Shown here one piece after another: positions 36,596 to 45,627 of a stretch of 64,000 bases of DNA. The DNA comes from Nitrosomonas sp. (GTDB lineage Bacteria; Pseudomonadota; Gammaproteobacteria; Burkholderiales; Nitrosomonadaceae): NCBI GenBank assembly GCA_019745325.1, contig JAIETK010000010.1:62001-126000 (forward strand), read 5' to 3'. Positions within the stretch are counted from its first letter, which is position 1. Each line of letters starts with the position of its first letter. The notes under the pieces are model-generated. The model did no database searches. It was not told the origin of the DNA and saw only the letters and a program-made list of their open reading frames with translations. A program made the translations under genes and the position numbers.

Positions 36596-37426
36596 TTAAG
36601 CTTGCGCGCTGCGGCGGCTCCACCATTGCAGCAGATTAATGATTAATAACAGAATGAAAGAAATCACCAGCATGACGACCGACAATGCCGTGGCCCCGGC
36701 GTAGTCGTATTGTTCCAGTTTGGTGACGATCAACAGCGGCGTGATCTCGGAAATTAACGGCATATTGCCGGCGATGAAAATAACCGAGCCGTATTCACCG
36801 ATCGCCCGCGCAAAAGCCAGTGCAAAGCCGGTCATCAAGGCGGGAAAGAGTGCGGGGAAAATAACGCGCGAGAAGGTTTGCCAGCGATTGGCACCGAGCG
36901 TCGCCGCCGCTTCTTCCAATTCGGCTTCGATGTCTTCGAGCACCGGCTGAACCGTGCGCACCACGAACGGCAAACCGATAAAGGTCAGCGCTACAAAAAT
37001 ACCCAGCGGCGTAAATGCCACTTTGATGCCGAGCGGCTCAAGATGCTGACCGATCCAGCCATTGCCGGAATACAGCGCAGTCAGTGCAATCCCCGCCACG
37101 GCGGTTGGCAATGCAAACGGCAGGTCGACTAACGCATCGACGATTTTCTTGCCGGGAAAGTGGTAACGCACCAGCACCCAAGCCACTAACAAACCGAAAA
37201 CCGCATTGACCAGCGCGGCTGCGAACGACACACCAAACGTCAAACGGTACGAAGCCAATACCCGTGGTGTCGTGACAATCGCCCAAAATTCCGGCCAAGT
37301 CAGTTCGGCTGTGCGGATGAATGCCGCCGAGAGCGGAATCAAGACGATCAGACTGAGGTACAACAGCGTGAATCCCAATGCCAGATTGAAACCTGGCAGA
37401 ATGCTGTGTTGCTTGAAGGTGCTCAA
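36596..37426 (-). CDS. cysT: Sulfate ABC transporter permease CysT
   Basis: This 276-residue permease has about six membrane segments. The opening [19 protein letters not shown] and the EAA loop [19 protein letters not shown] identify CysT (also CysU), and [15 protein letters not shown] follows. It starts 36 bases after the encapsulin cargo gene ends, which suggests that storage and uptake genes share a transcript. Confidence 0.95.
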   Translation of the reverse strand: MSTFKQHSILPGFNLALGFTLLYLSLIVLIPLSAAFIRTAELTWPEFWAIVTTPRVLASYRLTFGVSFAAALVNAVFGLLVAWVLVRYHFPGKKIVDALVDLPFALPTAVAGIALTALYSGNGWIGQHLEPLGIKVAFTPLGIFVALTFIGLPFVVRTVQPVLEDIEAELEEAAATLGANRWQTFSRVIFPALFPALMTGFALAFARAIGEYGSVIFIAGNMPLISEITPLLIVTKLEQYDYAGATALSVVMLVISFILLLIINLLQWWSRRSAQA

Positions 37427-37462
37427 TTAGAAACCTCGTAAAGTAAATTAGTGTGACTCATG

Positions 37463-39148
37463 TTAAAAACTGGAGCGGCCTCCCTGGATGCGAAGTAATG
37501 CAGAAATGAGAAAGTCGATTTCCGCACAGGTATTATAAAATGCCAATGACGGGCGAACCGTGGTTTCCAGGCCATAACGCCGCAAGATCGGTTGTGCGCA
37601 ATGATGCCCGGCGCGTACCGCTATTCCTTCACGATTCAATGCCGATCCGACTTCTTCGGAACTGAATCCTTTAAGGACAAAAGACAAGACGCTGGCTTTC
37701 TCCGGCGCCGTGCCGATCAGTTTCAAACCGGGAACCGTGCTGAGACCGCGCGTCGCATATACCAGTAGTTGATGCTCGTAGCGGCTGATGTTGTCGATGC
37801 CGATGCGCTGCACATAATCAATCGCCGCTCCCAGTCCGACGGCATCGGCGATATTACCGGTACCGGCTTCAAAACGCGCGGGGGCGGATTGGTAGGTGGT
37901 TTTTTCAAAGGTCACGTCTTCAATCATGTTGCCGCCGCCTTGCCAGGGCTGCATCGAATTCAGCAATTCGGCTTTGCCGAACAATGCACCGATTCCGGTA
38001 GGTGCGAATACCTTATGACCGGAAAACACGAACCAGTCGCAATCGAGCTGTTGCACGTCGACGCGCATGTGCGAAACCGATTGCGCGCCGTCTACCAGCA
38101 CCCGCGCGCCAATACGGTGCGCCATCGCAATCATTTGTTGTGCAGGCGTGATGGTGCCCAGCGCATTAGAAACTTGCGAGAAAGCAACCAGCTTGGTGCG
38201 CGAATTGAGTAGTTTTTGATATTCATCCAACAAAACCTGACCATGATCGTCAACCGGCGCAACGCGCAATACTGCACCCTTTTCGTTGCATAACTGTTGC
38301 CAGGGAACGATGTTAGCATGATGCTCCAGCCAGGAGATCACGATTTCATCGCCTTGCTGGATATGCTGCCGCCCCCAGCTTTGCGCGACGAGATTGATAC
38401 CTTCGGTGGTGCCGCGCACAAACACGATTTCGTCAGCCGACGGCGCATTGAGAAACTGACCGGTTTTTTTGCGTGCGTCTTCATAGGCATCGGTGGCGCG
38501 CGCTGCCAGCTCGTGCGCCGCCCGGTGAATATTGGAGTTCTCGTGGCGGTAAAAATGCGACAGGCGATCAATGACGGCTTGCGGTTTTTGCGTTGTGGCG
38601 GCGTTGTCCAGCCAAATCAGCGGCCGGCCGTGCACGAGCTCTTTCAACACCGGGAAATCGCGCCGGATCGCATTCACATCAAATGGTGGATGCGCCGGTG
38701 CGAATTTAGCGGTTGTTTCATCCGCGCGCGGTGATGCGAGGCTGTCGATGAAATAGAATGATGAACCGTTGCCGGCGCGACCCGGGATGCCGGCATAGGC
38801 ATCAGGGTTAAGCGGTGCCGGCGGGAACAGGTTGCGCAATTCCTTCTCGAACGGTAGCGGGATGGCCGCTGACACAGCGGAAATGGTTGCGCTGGAGAGG
38901 TTTCCGGTACCCGGTGGAGGAAATGCGGAATTCCCCGCATGGAAATGATCAGCCGGGAATACGGGAATCTCCAGTGCAGACGGGGAAGTAACCGGTGCAG
39001 CGGGCGATGCGGTTGAAGCCGGAGCGGTGGCCGGTAACGCAGAAAAATATTCATTCGCCAGCCGCGTGAGTAACTCCACATCCGGCAGATAGCCGGCCGT
39101 CGTGTTTAGTGCGTCACTGGCCGGTTGCTCGAAATTATTTGTACTCAT
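37463..39148 (-). CDS. Family 2A encapsulin cargo: cysteine desulfurase with disordered N-terminal targeting domain
   Basis: The 561-residue protein is a PLP-dependent desulfurase of the SufS type that takes sulfur from cysteine. The catalytic half starts near residue 175 (INAIRRDFPVLKE-like); PLP-binding Lys is in FSGHKVF (about residue 377) and the persulfide Cys in VRAGHHCAQP (about residue 520). Residues 1-170 are rich in Pro, Ala and Ser with short islands such as LPDVELLTRLANEYFSALP and FPADHFHAG. Such an extension is the known shell-targeting domain of family 2A cargo. It overlaps the shell gene by 14 bases, which supports co-assembly. A simple SufS has no such extension. Confidence 0.93.
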   Translation of the reverse strand: MSTNNFEQPASDALNTTAGYLPDVELLTRLANEYFSALPATAPASTASPAAPVTSPSALEIPVFPADHFHAGNSAFPPPGTGNLSSATISAVSAAIPLPFEKELRNLFPPAPLNPDAYAGIPGRAGNGSSFYFIDSLASPRADETTAKFAPAHPPFDVNAIRRDFPVLKELVHGRPLIWLDNAATTQKPQAVIDRLSHFYRHENSNIHRAAHELAARATDAYEDARKKTGQFLNAPSADEIVFVRGTTEGINLVAQSWGRQHIQQGDEIVISWLEHHANIVPWQQLCNEKGAVLRVAPVDDHGQVLLDEYQKLLNSRTKLVAFSQVSNALGTITPAQQMIAMAHRIGARVLVDGAQSVSHMRVDVQQLDCDWFVFSGHKVFAPTGIGALFGKAELLNSMQPWQGGGNMIEDVTFEKTTYQSAPARFEAGTGNIADAVGLGAAIDYVQRIGIDNISRYEHQLLVYATRGLSTVPGLKLIGTAPEKASVLSFVLKGFSSEEVGSALNREGIAVRAGHHCAQPILRRYGLETTVRPSLAFYNTCAEIDFLISALLRIQGGRSSF

Positions 39149-40052
39149 GATATTTACCTACTTCGACGTTTTCGAGCACGCCGAGCGCATCTTCGGTCAA
39201 TACCGCCAGCGAGCAGTAGAGAGACACCAGATAAGAGGCAATCGCTTTGTGATTGATACCCATAAAACGAACCGATAACCCCATGCCTTGTTGGCCCGGC
39301 AAGTCAGGTTGATACAATCCAACCACGCCTTGACGGCTTTCGCCGGTGCGCAGCAGCAGGATATTGGTTTTGCCGCCGGTGATATTGAGTTTGTCGCTCG
39401 GAATCAATGGAATGCCGCGCCAAGTCAGGAATTGTGAACCAAACAGCGAAACAGTCGGAGGTGGAACACCGCGGCGGGTACACTCGCGGCCAAACGCGGC
39501 AATTGCTTGCGGGTGCGCTAAAAAGAAACCGGGTTCTTTCCAGACGCGTGCAATCAGTTCATCCAAATCATCAGGGGTGGGGGCGCCGGTTCGTGTTTTC
39601 ACTCGCATCGATTTTGCGGCGTTATTGAGCAAGCCGTATTCTTTGTTATTGATCAGCTCGCTTTCCTGACGCTCTTTTGCCGTTTCGATCGTGAGGCGCA
39701 ACTGTTCGCGGATCTGATTGTGCGGGCTGCTATACAGGTCGGAAACGCGGGTGTGCACATCCAGCACGGTATTGACCGCGCTTAGGACATATTCCCGGCC
39801 CCATTCTTCGTAATCCACAAATGTCGCGGGTAATTCACGTTCATCCTTGGCCGAGCAATCGACTTCGACTTGATCAGGGTCTTTTACTTTGTTGACGCGG
39901 TAAATACCTGCCTCGACCGGGACCCAATGTAGCAGATGGGTTAACCAGCGTGGCGTGATAGTTCCCATCATCGGAACGGTTTTAGTGGCGTTCGCAAGCG
40001 TCCTTGCTGCGACATCGCCTAATGCGGTATGGGCTTGATGAATATCGGTCAT
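39135..40052 (-). CDS. srpI: Family 2A encapsulin shell protein (SrpI type)
   Basis: The 305-residue protein matches the SrpI/family 2A encapsulin shell, an HK97-type capsid fold that builds an icosahedral protein compartment. Typical pieces are ALGDVAARTLANATKTVP at the N-terminus, PRWLTHLLHWVPVEAGIYRVN, SKSMRVKTRTG-like (AKSMRVKTRTGAPTPDDLDE) and the C-terminal GLYQPDLPGQQGMGLSVRF with the Cys- and Leu-rich end. Older annotations call it major membrane protein I. It is encoded directly before the desulfurase cargo, and the two overlap. In Synechococcus the shell is induced by sulfur starvation. Confidence 0.93.
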   Translation of the reverse strand: MTDIHQAHTALGDVAARTLANATKTVPMMGTITPRWLTHLLHWVPVEAGIYRVNKVKDPDQVEVDCSAKDERELPATFVDYEEWGREYVLSAVNTVLDVHTRVSDLYSSPHNQIREQLRLTIETAKERQESELINNKEYGLLNNAAKSMRVKTRTGAPTPDDLDELIARVWKEPGFFLAHPQAIAAFGRECTRRGVPPPTVSLFGSQFLTWRGIPLIPSDKLNITGGKTNILLLRTGESRQGVVGLYQPDLPGQQGMGLSVRFMGINHKAIASYLVSLYCSLAVLTEDALGVLENVEVGKYHEYK

Positions 40053-40152
40053 GTCATTCTCCTCGGATTAAATAATGTGATCATTGTGCGGATGGCTTGT
40101 TTAGAAAGATTCAGTTTGGTGTCGGTTGATATTGGCTCCTTCATTGGTTGAT

Positions 40153-40974
40153 CTATTTTGAAATGAATGTCGACTCAAGCGCATGAATGGCTCGTTGCGG
40201 CTCGCCGAGCATGTTTCCCTGTAAAAAATCCGCTTGGCTTCGTAAGGCGTTAACCAACTGAATGGATGTTTCGATATCCCTTACCAGAAGGCTTGATCCG
40301 AAACTGTGAATAGTTTCTACCAGTGAAACGAGATCGGAATGGCGAGTCAAGTCTCCTGCAGTGATTCGCACAATATCCGGATACAAACTGCCAAGTTCCA
40401 CCATCCAATCGCTTTGTGTACCGCTGTAATTGGCGGCGATTTGATAACCACGCGAGCGGTAGTTGGTGATGACGTGTTGTAGCAATTTCCAGTTGCGATT
40501 GACCGTCTGTGGAATTTCAATGACAACTTGAGAAGTTTTTACGCCGATCAAGTCGAGAAAATTTTCAAAGGCACGGCCATGGTCGTCCTTGACGCTCTCT
40601 AACAGTCGCGGATGAACCTCGACGAACAGTTTGTCCGTTTTGGAAGTACTATTAAAATAAAAATTAAGTGCATGAATCGCCCGGCATAAACGATCCAATT
40701 CAACCAATTGTTCGTCTTTCGATGCCATGGAGAAAACCTGCCATGGCCATAGTGACGGTTCGCTATTGGATTTGGAACGAATATACGCTGCGTGTCCAAT
40801 GATTTGGCTTCTGCCGGGATTGAAAACCGGTTGGAAGACGCTGGTTAGTTCGCACTGGTAAAAACGTCCGCTGATCCAACCCTGCTCGTCTCTTAGTAAC
40901 GAATAATCAGTAGCCGATTGAATGAGTTCAAATTCGTCTTTATTGCTGGCTGAATAGCTGACCGATGCATTCAT
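40153..40974 (-). CDS. Degenerate EAL-domain protein
   Basis: This 273-residue protein has the fold of a cyclic-di-GMP phosphodiesterase (EAL) domain but lost the catalytic residues. The start FQPVFNPGRSQIIGHAAYIR has AAY where active enzymes have EAL; LFVEVHPRLL has His for the metal-binding Asn; and IAANYSGTQSD replaces the DDFGTG loop. It is therefore probably a sensor or protein-binding module. It has no signal peptide or membrane segment. It lies 100 bases upstream of the encapsulin shell gene and 64 bases after the DUF2325 gene, all on one strand. A link between sulfur status and c-di-GMP or a c-di-GMP-independent scaffold role is inference. Confidence 0.88.
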   Translation of the reverse strand: MNASVSYSASNKDEFELIQSATDYSLLRDEQGWISGRFYQCELTSVFQPVFNPGRSQIIGHAAYIRSKSNSEPSLWPWQVFSMASKDEQLVELDRLCRAIHALNFYFNSTSKTDKLFVEVHPRLLESVKDDHGRAFENFLDLIGVKTSQVVIEIPQTVNRNWKLLQHVITNYRSRGYQIAANYSGTQSDWMVELGSLYPDIVRITAGDLTRHSDLVSLVETIHSFGSSLLVRDIETSIQLVNALRSQADFLQGNMLGEPQRAIHALESTFISK

Positions 40975-41038
40975 GGGTGTATCTCCTTGCCTTATGTTTT
41001 GATGAAGAGAGACCGGTTGCAGTTAAACAACAAAATCA

Positions 41039-41377
41039 TTAATGCAGTCTCCTGAATGAATTGCTGTTTGGATAACAACAACTTTCATCGGCTTGATCGC
41101 TACCTTGCAGTTTATGTTTCAGTTCGTTAATTGAACGGTGGCAATACACCAGCGGTATGCCTTTACGGCTGGCTTTTTTCTTAACCGAATGTGTCAGGCT
41201 ATGATTGACAAAGTCGCAAATGACGATCACGAGCTGTGTTTCGTTCGGGAATGATTTTTTAATAAACCCTTTTTTCCGGCCATCCCAATGCTCGATATGT
41301 TTATCTTGCTGGGTAGAAAGCAAATGCTTGAATGATGTGATGTAATCGCCACCGACAATTAGAACTGTCATTTTCAA
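41039..41377 (-). CDS. DUF2325 domain protein
   Basis: This 112-residue protein begins MKMTVLIVGGDYITSFKHLL, followed by HIEHWDGRKKG and VIVICDFVNHSL, the pattern of DUF2325. The family has a Rossmann-like fold and no known biochemical role; members are often near transport or nucleotide-signalling genes. Two neighbouring cysteines (ESCCYPNSN) near the C-terminus could respond to redox or persulfide, which is my inference. It sits between the sulfate-binding protein and the EAL-like gene. Confidence 0.85.
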   Translation of the reverse strand: MKMTVLIVGGDYITSFKHLLSTQQDKHIEHWDGRKKGFIKKSFPNETQLVIVICDFVNHSLTHSVKKKASRKGIPLVYCHRSINELKHKLQGSDQADESCCYPNSNSFRRLH

Positions 41378-41393
41378 TTCCTTATTTCTGGAA

Positions 41394-41411
41394 GCGCACC
41401 TTTAGGTGCGC
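41394..41411 (-). terminator. Stem-loop between sbp and the DUF2325 gene
   Basis: GCGCACC and GGTGCGC pair perfectly around TTTA. No long T-run follows on the - strand, so it may be a weak terminator or an RNA 3' end that lets sbp be expressed more strongly than the downstream storage genes. Confidence 0.5.
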
Positions 41412-41421
41412 TATAGGATCG

Positions 41422-42423
41422 TTATTTCAGATAAATCTGGTCAAAATATGCATCATCAGCAAAATGCACTTTGTGCGCATTTTTCCAGCCGCCAAAGGCA
41501 TCGTCGATTGTGAACAAATCGATTTTTGGGAATTGCGCAGCATATTTCTCGGCTATCTTGGCGCTCGTAGGACGATAGTAATGCTTGGCGGCGATTTCCT
41601 GTCCTTCATCCGAATAGAGGTATTGCAAATACGCTTCGGCGATCTGGCGGGTGCCGCGCTTGTCGACGACTTTGTCGACCACAGCAACCGGCGGTTCCGC
41701 CAAGATGCTTAACGAAGGAATCACGATCTCGAATTTCTCCGCGCCGTATTCTTTCAATGCCAGGAATGCTTCGTTTTCCCAGGTGATCAGCACATCGCCC
41801 ACGCCGCGTTCGACAAAGGTGGTGGTGGAGCCGCGCGCGCCGGAATCCAGCACGGGCACATTTTTATAGAGATTGGCCACAAAATCTTTTGCTTGATCAT
41901 CGCCACCCAAACGCCGCTTGCCGTATTCCCACGCGGCCAGATAATTCCATTGCGCGCCGCCGGAAGTTTTGGGATTCGGCGTGATGACGGCTACGCCCGG
42001 ACGCGCGAGATCTTCCCAGTCTTTGATGCCTTTCGGGTTGCCTTTGCGCACCAGGAAGATAATCGTCGATGTGTACGGGGTGCTATTGAGCGCCAGCCGT
42101 TGCTGCCAATCTTCCGGCAGCAATTTGGCTTTTTCGGCGATGGCACTGATATCGTTGGCTAATGCCAATGTGACGACATCCGCTTCCAGACCGTCGATGA
42201 CGGAACGCGCCTGCTTGCCGGAACCGCCGTGCGATTGTTGCACTTTGACGGTTTCATTGTTTTTGCTTTGCCAATATTTGGCAAAAGCTGCGTTGAATTC
42301 CTGATAGAGCTCACGGGTTGGGTCGTATGAAACGTTCAAGATGGTTTTTTCAGCCAGCGCGTGACCGCTGACGATGAGACCTGCGATTAAAATGCTTGTT
42401 GTGAAAAGTTTTTTAATATTCAT
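41422..42423 (-). CDS. sbp: Periplasmic sulfate-binding protein
   Basis: This 333-residue protein binds sulfate or thiosulfate and passes it to CysTWA. It has a signal peptide (cleaved after GHALA, residue 24) and the family opening [38 protein letters not shown] and [14 protein letters not shown] carry ligand-binding residues. It lies 25 bases after the porin gene, so sulfate passage through both membranes is encoded together. CysP is a close homologue; the label Sbp is by overall similarity. Confidence 0.92.
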   Translation of the reverse strand: MNIKKLFTTSILIAGLIVSGHALAEKTILNVSYDPTRELYQEFNAAFAKYWQSKNNETVKVQQSHGGSGKQARSVIDGLEADVVTLALANDISAIAEKAKLLPEDWQQRLALNSTPYTSTIIFLVRKGNPKGIKDWEDLARPGVAVITPNPKTSGGAQWNYLAAWEYGKRRLGGDDQAKDFVANLYKNVPVLDSGARGSTTTFVERGVGDVLITWENEAFLALKEYGAEKFEIVIPSLSILAEPPVAVVDKVVDKRGTRQIAEAYLQYLYSDEGQEIAAKHYYRPTSAKIAEKYAAQFPKIDLFTIDDAFGGWKNAHKVHFADDAYFDQIYLK

Positions 42424-42448
42424 GCTATTTCTCCATTAAAGACAGGGT

Positions 42449-44125
42449 TTATAAGAGGCTGATGAGTACTTCAAAGTACAGAAAGTCGGTGTCTCCTGAG
42501 CGGTGGTCGACGCAAGGATGCGCGTGTCCGGTCGCGCAAGACGGGCTTGCGGCAATACGATTCTTGACGAAATCTTCCGCGGTAAAGTGGGTATAGCCCA
42601 AGACGGTATTGATTCTCGGCGATACTTGATAGCGTATCCGTCCTTCGAGCGCGTGTCCCGCGTAATCGCCGCTTTGGCCGGTGCGGTCCCGGTTGAAGCC
42701 CGGATCCCTGACGGTTTGGCTGATGTTGCCGTCGAGAATATCGAACATGCGATCGCGTTTGCTCGCCAGGAAATACCAGCCATACGTCAGTTCAAACCCC
42801 AGTTTCTGCGTTGGCTGCAAGTCCATCCGGATTTTCGGGGCTTTCAAGTTTTCATAGACCACATAGTGATCCGCCGACCAAGGCCGGGCGAAACCGAAAA
42901 AGCGGTCGAAACGGTTGTCGACGCCGTCGTTGGGATCTTTATCGCCGCTGGCGTAACCATAAAAACCGGTGAGGCGCGGTTTCCACGGATGATTGAAGGT
43001 TTTGCCGACTTCGATGGTGTAACCTTGCGCATCCTGCCGCAGCGGTCCGCTGTAGCCAAATTGATGGTTGTAGCTGACGTCAAAGTCAAACAGATCGCCG
43101 ACCTTGCCATAGGTGCGGAAACCCGGCATGTAAATTTCCCGGTCCAGGCGGTTGGCGGCGGTGAAGCCATTGGGGTCGGCATTTTGTTTCTGCCCCATGA
43201 AATACGGCTGTATCGTGAGGATGTCGGACCACCGGCGCCAGTGGCCGATGGCGCCGAAGAACCAAAGCCGTTCGTTGGACATGTCGAACTTGGTTTGCGC
43301 GCGCCGTACCGGCTGATAACCGAATAAATCCAGTTCCCAGTCATTGGCTTCGCGTCCGAAGTTCAGACGAAAACCTTCAAACGTATTGGTGGTGTTACGC
43401 CATTCGTTACGGGCGATAAAGCGCCGGTCGGTGGTCTCGTAAGCCATCCGGCCCACGCGGAAGCGGATCGGACGGTCATTGCCACGATCGTCGGCGCCGA
43501 GTGCTTTCTTGAAATTAAGCTCACCGTAGGCGTTGATTAAATCGTATTCGTTTCTTTCCTGGTCGGTTGTTACGTATTTATTGTTGACGACACGGGAATC
43601 CTGGAATTCCACCGCGAAACGGAACGGATCCAAAATATCCCGGATACCCAGCCAAGCGCGATGCCGGAAAAAGATCGGATTGTCTTCCCCGCCCTCGACA
43701 CGCCGGAGATCGTTGTTGCGCCACTCGTAGCGGGTGCGGTGTTCGAAACCGATATCCAGCCAGGTAATGTCCTTAAATGCGTCGACACCGATGTCGCTTA
43801 ACCGGCGCACGTAGCGCGGCGGATCCGATTCCGGATTGGTTGCGTAGCTATCCGAGCGGCGATGAAAACTGGTTGATTGCGCAGCCGCCGGTGCTGTTGC
43901 CGGTTTTTGCGCTTGCGGTACTATCCCCGGCAGTGTTTTTTCAACTTCTTTCGCTTGGTCCGCCGGTTTGCCGGGTTCGGCAACGATTTGCTGTGCCAAT
44001 TGGACAATGCTTTTCTGGATATTTTGAAAGTCTAAGGCAGGCTTGCCGTCCGAAGACGCTGCCGCCGGAATGGCAGTTGATAAGCTGACTGCCGCAATAG
44101 ATAAAGAAAACTTAAGAAACCTCAC
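42449..44125 (-). CDS. Outer-membrane beta-barrel porin (alginate-export family type)
   Basis: This 558-residue protein has a signal peptide ending near PAAAS (residue 24), a linker with a coiled-coil-like segment (FQNIQKSIVQLAQQIV) and Pro/Ala-rich stretch up to about residue 95, then a long barrel of alternating aromatic strands such as WLDIGFEHRTRYEWRNND. The pattern with RFRVGRMAYETTDRRFIARN is that of the AlgE/alginate-export porin family, which often serves as a general anion channel. It ends in FYLLVSLL-like LYFEVLISLL rather than the classic terminal Phe. It precedes sbp and is likely the sulfate entry channel, which is inference. Confidence 0.85.
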   Translation of the reverse strand: MRFLKFSLSIAAVSLSTAIPAAASSDGKPALDFQNIQKSIVQLAQQIVAEPGKPADQAKEVEKTLPGIVPQAQKPATAPAAAQSTSFHRRSDSYATNPESDPPRYVRRLSDIGVDAFKDITWLDIGFEHRTRYEWRNNDLRRVEGGEDNPIFFRHRAWLGIRDILDPFRFAVEFQDSRVVNNKYVTTDQERNEYDLINAYGELNFKKALGADDRGNDRPIRFRVGRMAYETTDRRFIARNEWRNTTNTFEGFRLNFGREANDWELDLFGYQPVRRAQTKFDMSNERLWFFGAIGHWRRWSDILTIQPYFMGQKQNADPNGFTAANRLDREIYMPGFRTYGKVGDLFDFDVSYNHQFGYSGPLRQDAQGYTIEVGKTFNHPWKPRLTGFYGYASGDKDPNDGVDNRFDRFFGFARPWSADHYVVYENLKAPKIRMDLQPTQKLGFELTYGWYFLASKRDRMFDILDGNISQTVRDPGFNRDRTGQSGDYAGHALEGRIRYQVSPRINTVLGYTHFTAEDFVKNRIAASPSCATGHAHPCVDHRSGDTDFLYFEVLISLL

Positions 44126-44269
44126 TGTATTCTCCTGAGTAAGCCCTCCGGTCTACCGGTTGAGTTACTGATATTGTTTTTGCTGTTACCTCCAGTGTTA
44201 CTGGCCGGTATTACTGATTGCTGGTGCCGGTTGATTTGCCGCAAGCGAATCTTGGCGGTATTTCTAAGA

Positions 44270-44467
44270 TCATGATTTCAATGCCTTACGCCCTGATCCG
44301 CTGTGATTGACGCGGATTTTCTTGCGGCACTCTATTTGCACGACTTTGCCGTCATGTATCACCACTTCAACCGAGCCATAGTCGATGCTGGTGACGGCAT
44401 CCACAATTTCCTGGACGACTTCTGCGTTGAGCTGGCCGCTTTTGTGTGTTGTTGAAAGCTGTGTCAT
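44270..44467 (-). CDS. YezD family (DUF2292) small protein
   Basis: This 65-residue protein has the core LNAEVVQEIVDAVTSIDYGS followed by VEVVIHDGKVVQIECRKK, the DUF2292/YezD pattern. The family is small, soluble and often encoded beside sulfate or sulfonate transport genes, but its role is not known. It is the first gene of the sulfur block and ends 144 bases before the porin start. A copy of the 150-base repeat lies 127 bases upstream. Confidence 0.85.
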   Translation of the reverse strand: MTQLSTTHKSGQLNAEVVQEIVDAVTSIDYGSVEVVIHDGKVVQIECRKKIRVNHSGSGRKALKS

Positions 44468-44594
44468 TTCTGTAACAATCAGGGTTATGAAGGCCGCAAA
44501 TTTACACAGCTTTCTTTATTCTTGGAACTAATAGTTTTTCATTTGCTTATCATCTTTTCGTATAACAAAACTTGCGATACTGTGGATTTCATTT

Positions 44595-44744
44595 TTGGGG
44601 AAGCGCTGATTAATTCAACGAACGTGATGAAGGGCGAGGCGCACGGAACGCAACAACCAAGACATATCAATTTGATAGGCGAGGGAGTGAGTACCGCGCA
44701 ACGAAGCGATTCGCTCGTGCAGTCAATTAATAGCACTTCCCTAG
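44595..44744 (-). repeat. 150-bp MITE-like repeat, copy E
   Basis: The copy begins TTGGGGAAGCGCTGATTAAT and ends near TTAATAGCACTTCCCTAG, with several substitutions in both terminal repeats. The interior runs as in copy A. It lies between yezD and the tetR gene, both on the - strand, so upstream of the yezD promoter region. The 265 bases that follow up to tetR contain no complete gene. Confidence 0.88.
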
Positions 44745-45010
44745 GCGAGGATAATCTCTGCGGAAAAGTAAGTAGCGCTGCTGGCTAAAGAGCAGGGAGA
44801 TATGGCCGAACGGGGTTGTCCGGTTATGTTGCGGTGATGTCCCGGCCGAGCAGCCGGCGGGATAATTTTGCGATTCTGGTGTTGGAACGGAAATCGTTCA
44901 ACGTCATGCCGTTGCCGTAAACATCCAGAAATTTTCCATCGATTGGATCGATCAAGTGCTCGCTGAGATTAGTGTTAACGAACCGGATTGATTACTCGGA
45001 TGAACACATC

Positions 45011-45616
45011 TCATGCTTTCGCTCCTTCGATGAACAAGGCGACGATGACATCGAATTCATTTTTCAGCTTGAGATCGCGATTTGTGATCCAGCGCATCAG
45101 TGCTCCGAAATAAAGATAATGGAAATAGATTGCCAGTTGTTCGGTTGGCAGACGGTTGTTCAATTCACCAATATGTTGCCCCTGTGCAATCAGCATGATC
45201 CAGGTTTGCACAATATCGCCGCGGTTTAGCCGTTCGGCCGCCGGATCGAAGGTGGCGAACTTGTGGCGGATAAACGGTAGCAAGTAATCGGGATGTGTTT
45301 CGCACCATGCCGCTGATTGTTCGAGCAGAGCCGAAACGCTGCCGCGAAAAGTCGACTCTTTTTTCAGTTTCAGTTCGAAGGTAGCCATGTCACGCTCCAG
45401 TTCGGTTTCTAGTATATAGGCCAATACTGCATCTTTAGACTGGAAGTGTTTGTACAGCGTACGCTTGGATACGTCTGCTTCGGCTGCGATAAGCTCCATG
45501 GTTACCGATTCAAAGCCTTTGGTTTCGAACAAACTGGCTGCAACCCCTGAGATTTGTTCCAGCATGGCTGCTCGCTTCCGGGTTCGTCTGCTCGTTTTGT
45601 TTGTTATTTCTATCAT
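45011..45616 (-). CDS. TetR-family repressor
   Basis: This 201-residue regulator has the TetR helix-turn-helix around residues 18-62 (LIAAEADVSKRTLYKHFQSK). The C-terminal ligand domain is helical, with no recognisable ligand signature. I chose the ATG at 45616; a TTG three codons upstream is also in frame. It is divergent from the glycosyltransferase gene, and a palindrome of GTATACGTCG arms lies in the 70 bases between them. It therefore probably controls both itself and the three-gene cassette. Confidence 0.9.
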   Translation of the reverse strand: MIEITNKTSRRTRKRAAMLEQISGVAASLFETKGFESVTMELIAAEADVSKRTLYKHFQSKDAVLAYILETELERDMATFELKLKKESTFRGSVSALLEQSAAWCETHPDYLLPFIRHKFATFDPAAERLNRGDIVQTWIMLIAQGQHIGELNNRLPTEQLAIYFHYLYFGALMRWITNRDLKLKNEFDVIVALFIEGAKA

Positions 45617-45627
45617 GTTGACCAAAA

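Noticed and set aside
44829..44985. About 50 open codons on the - strand (IDPIDGKFLDVYGNGMTL) before tetR
   Set aside because: There is no start codon and an upstream stop; it could be a relic C-terminus of a lost gene but length alone does not support it.
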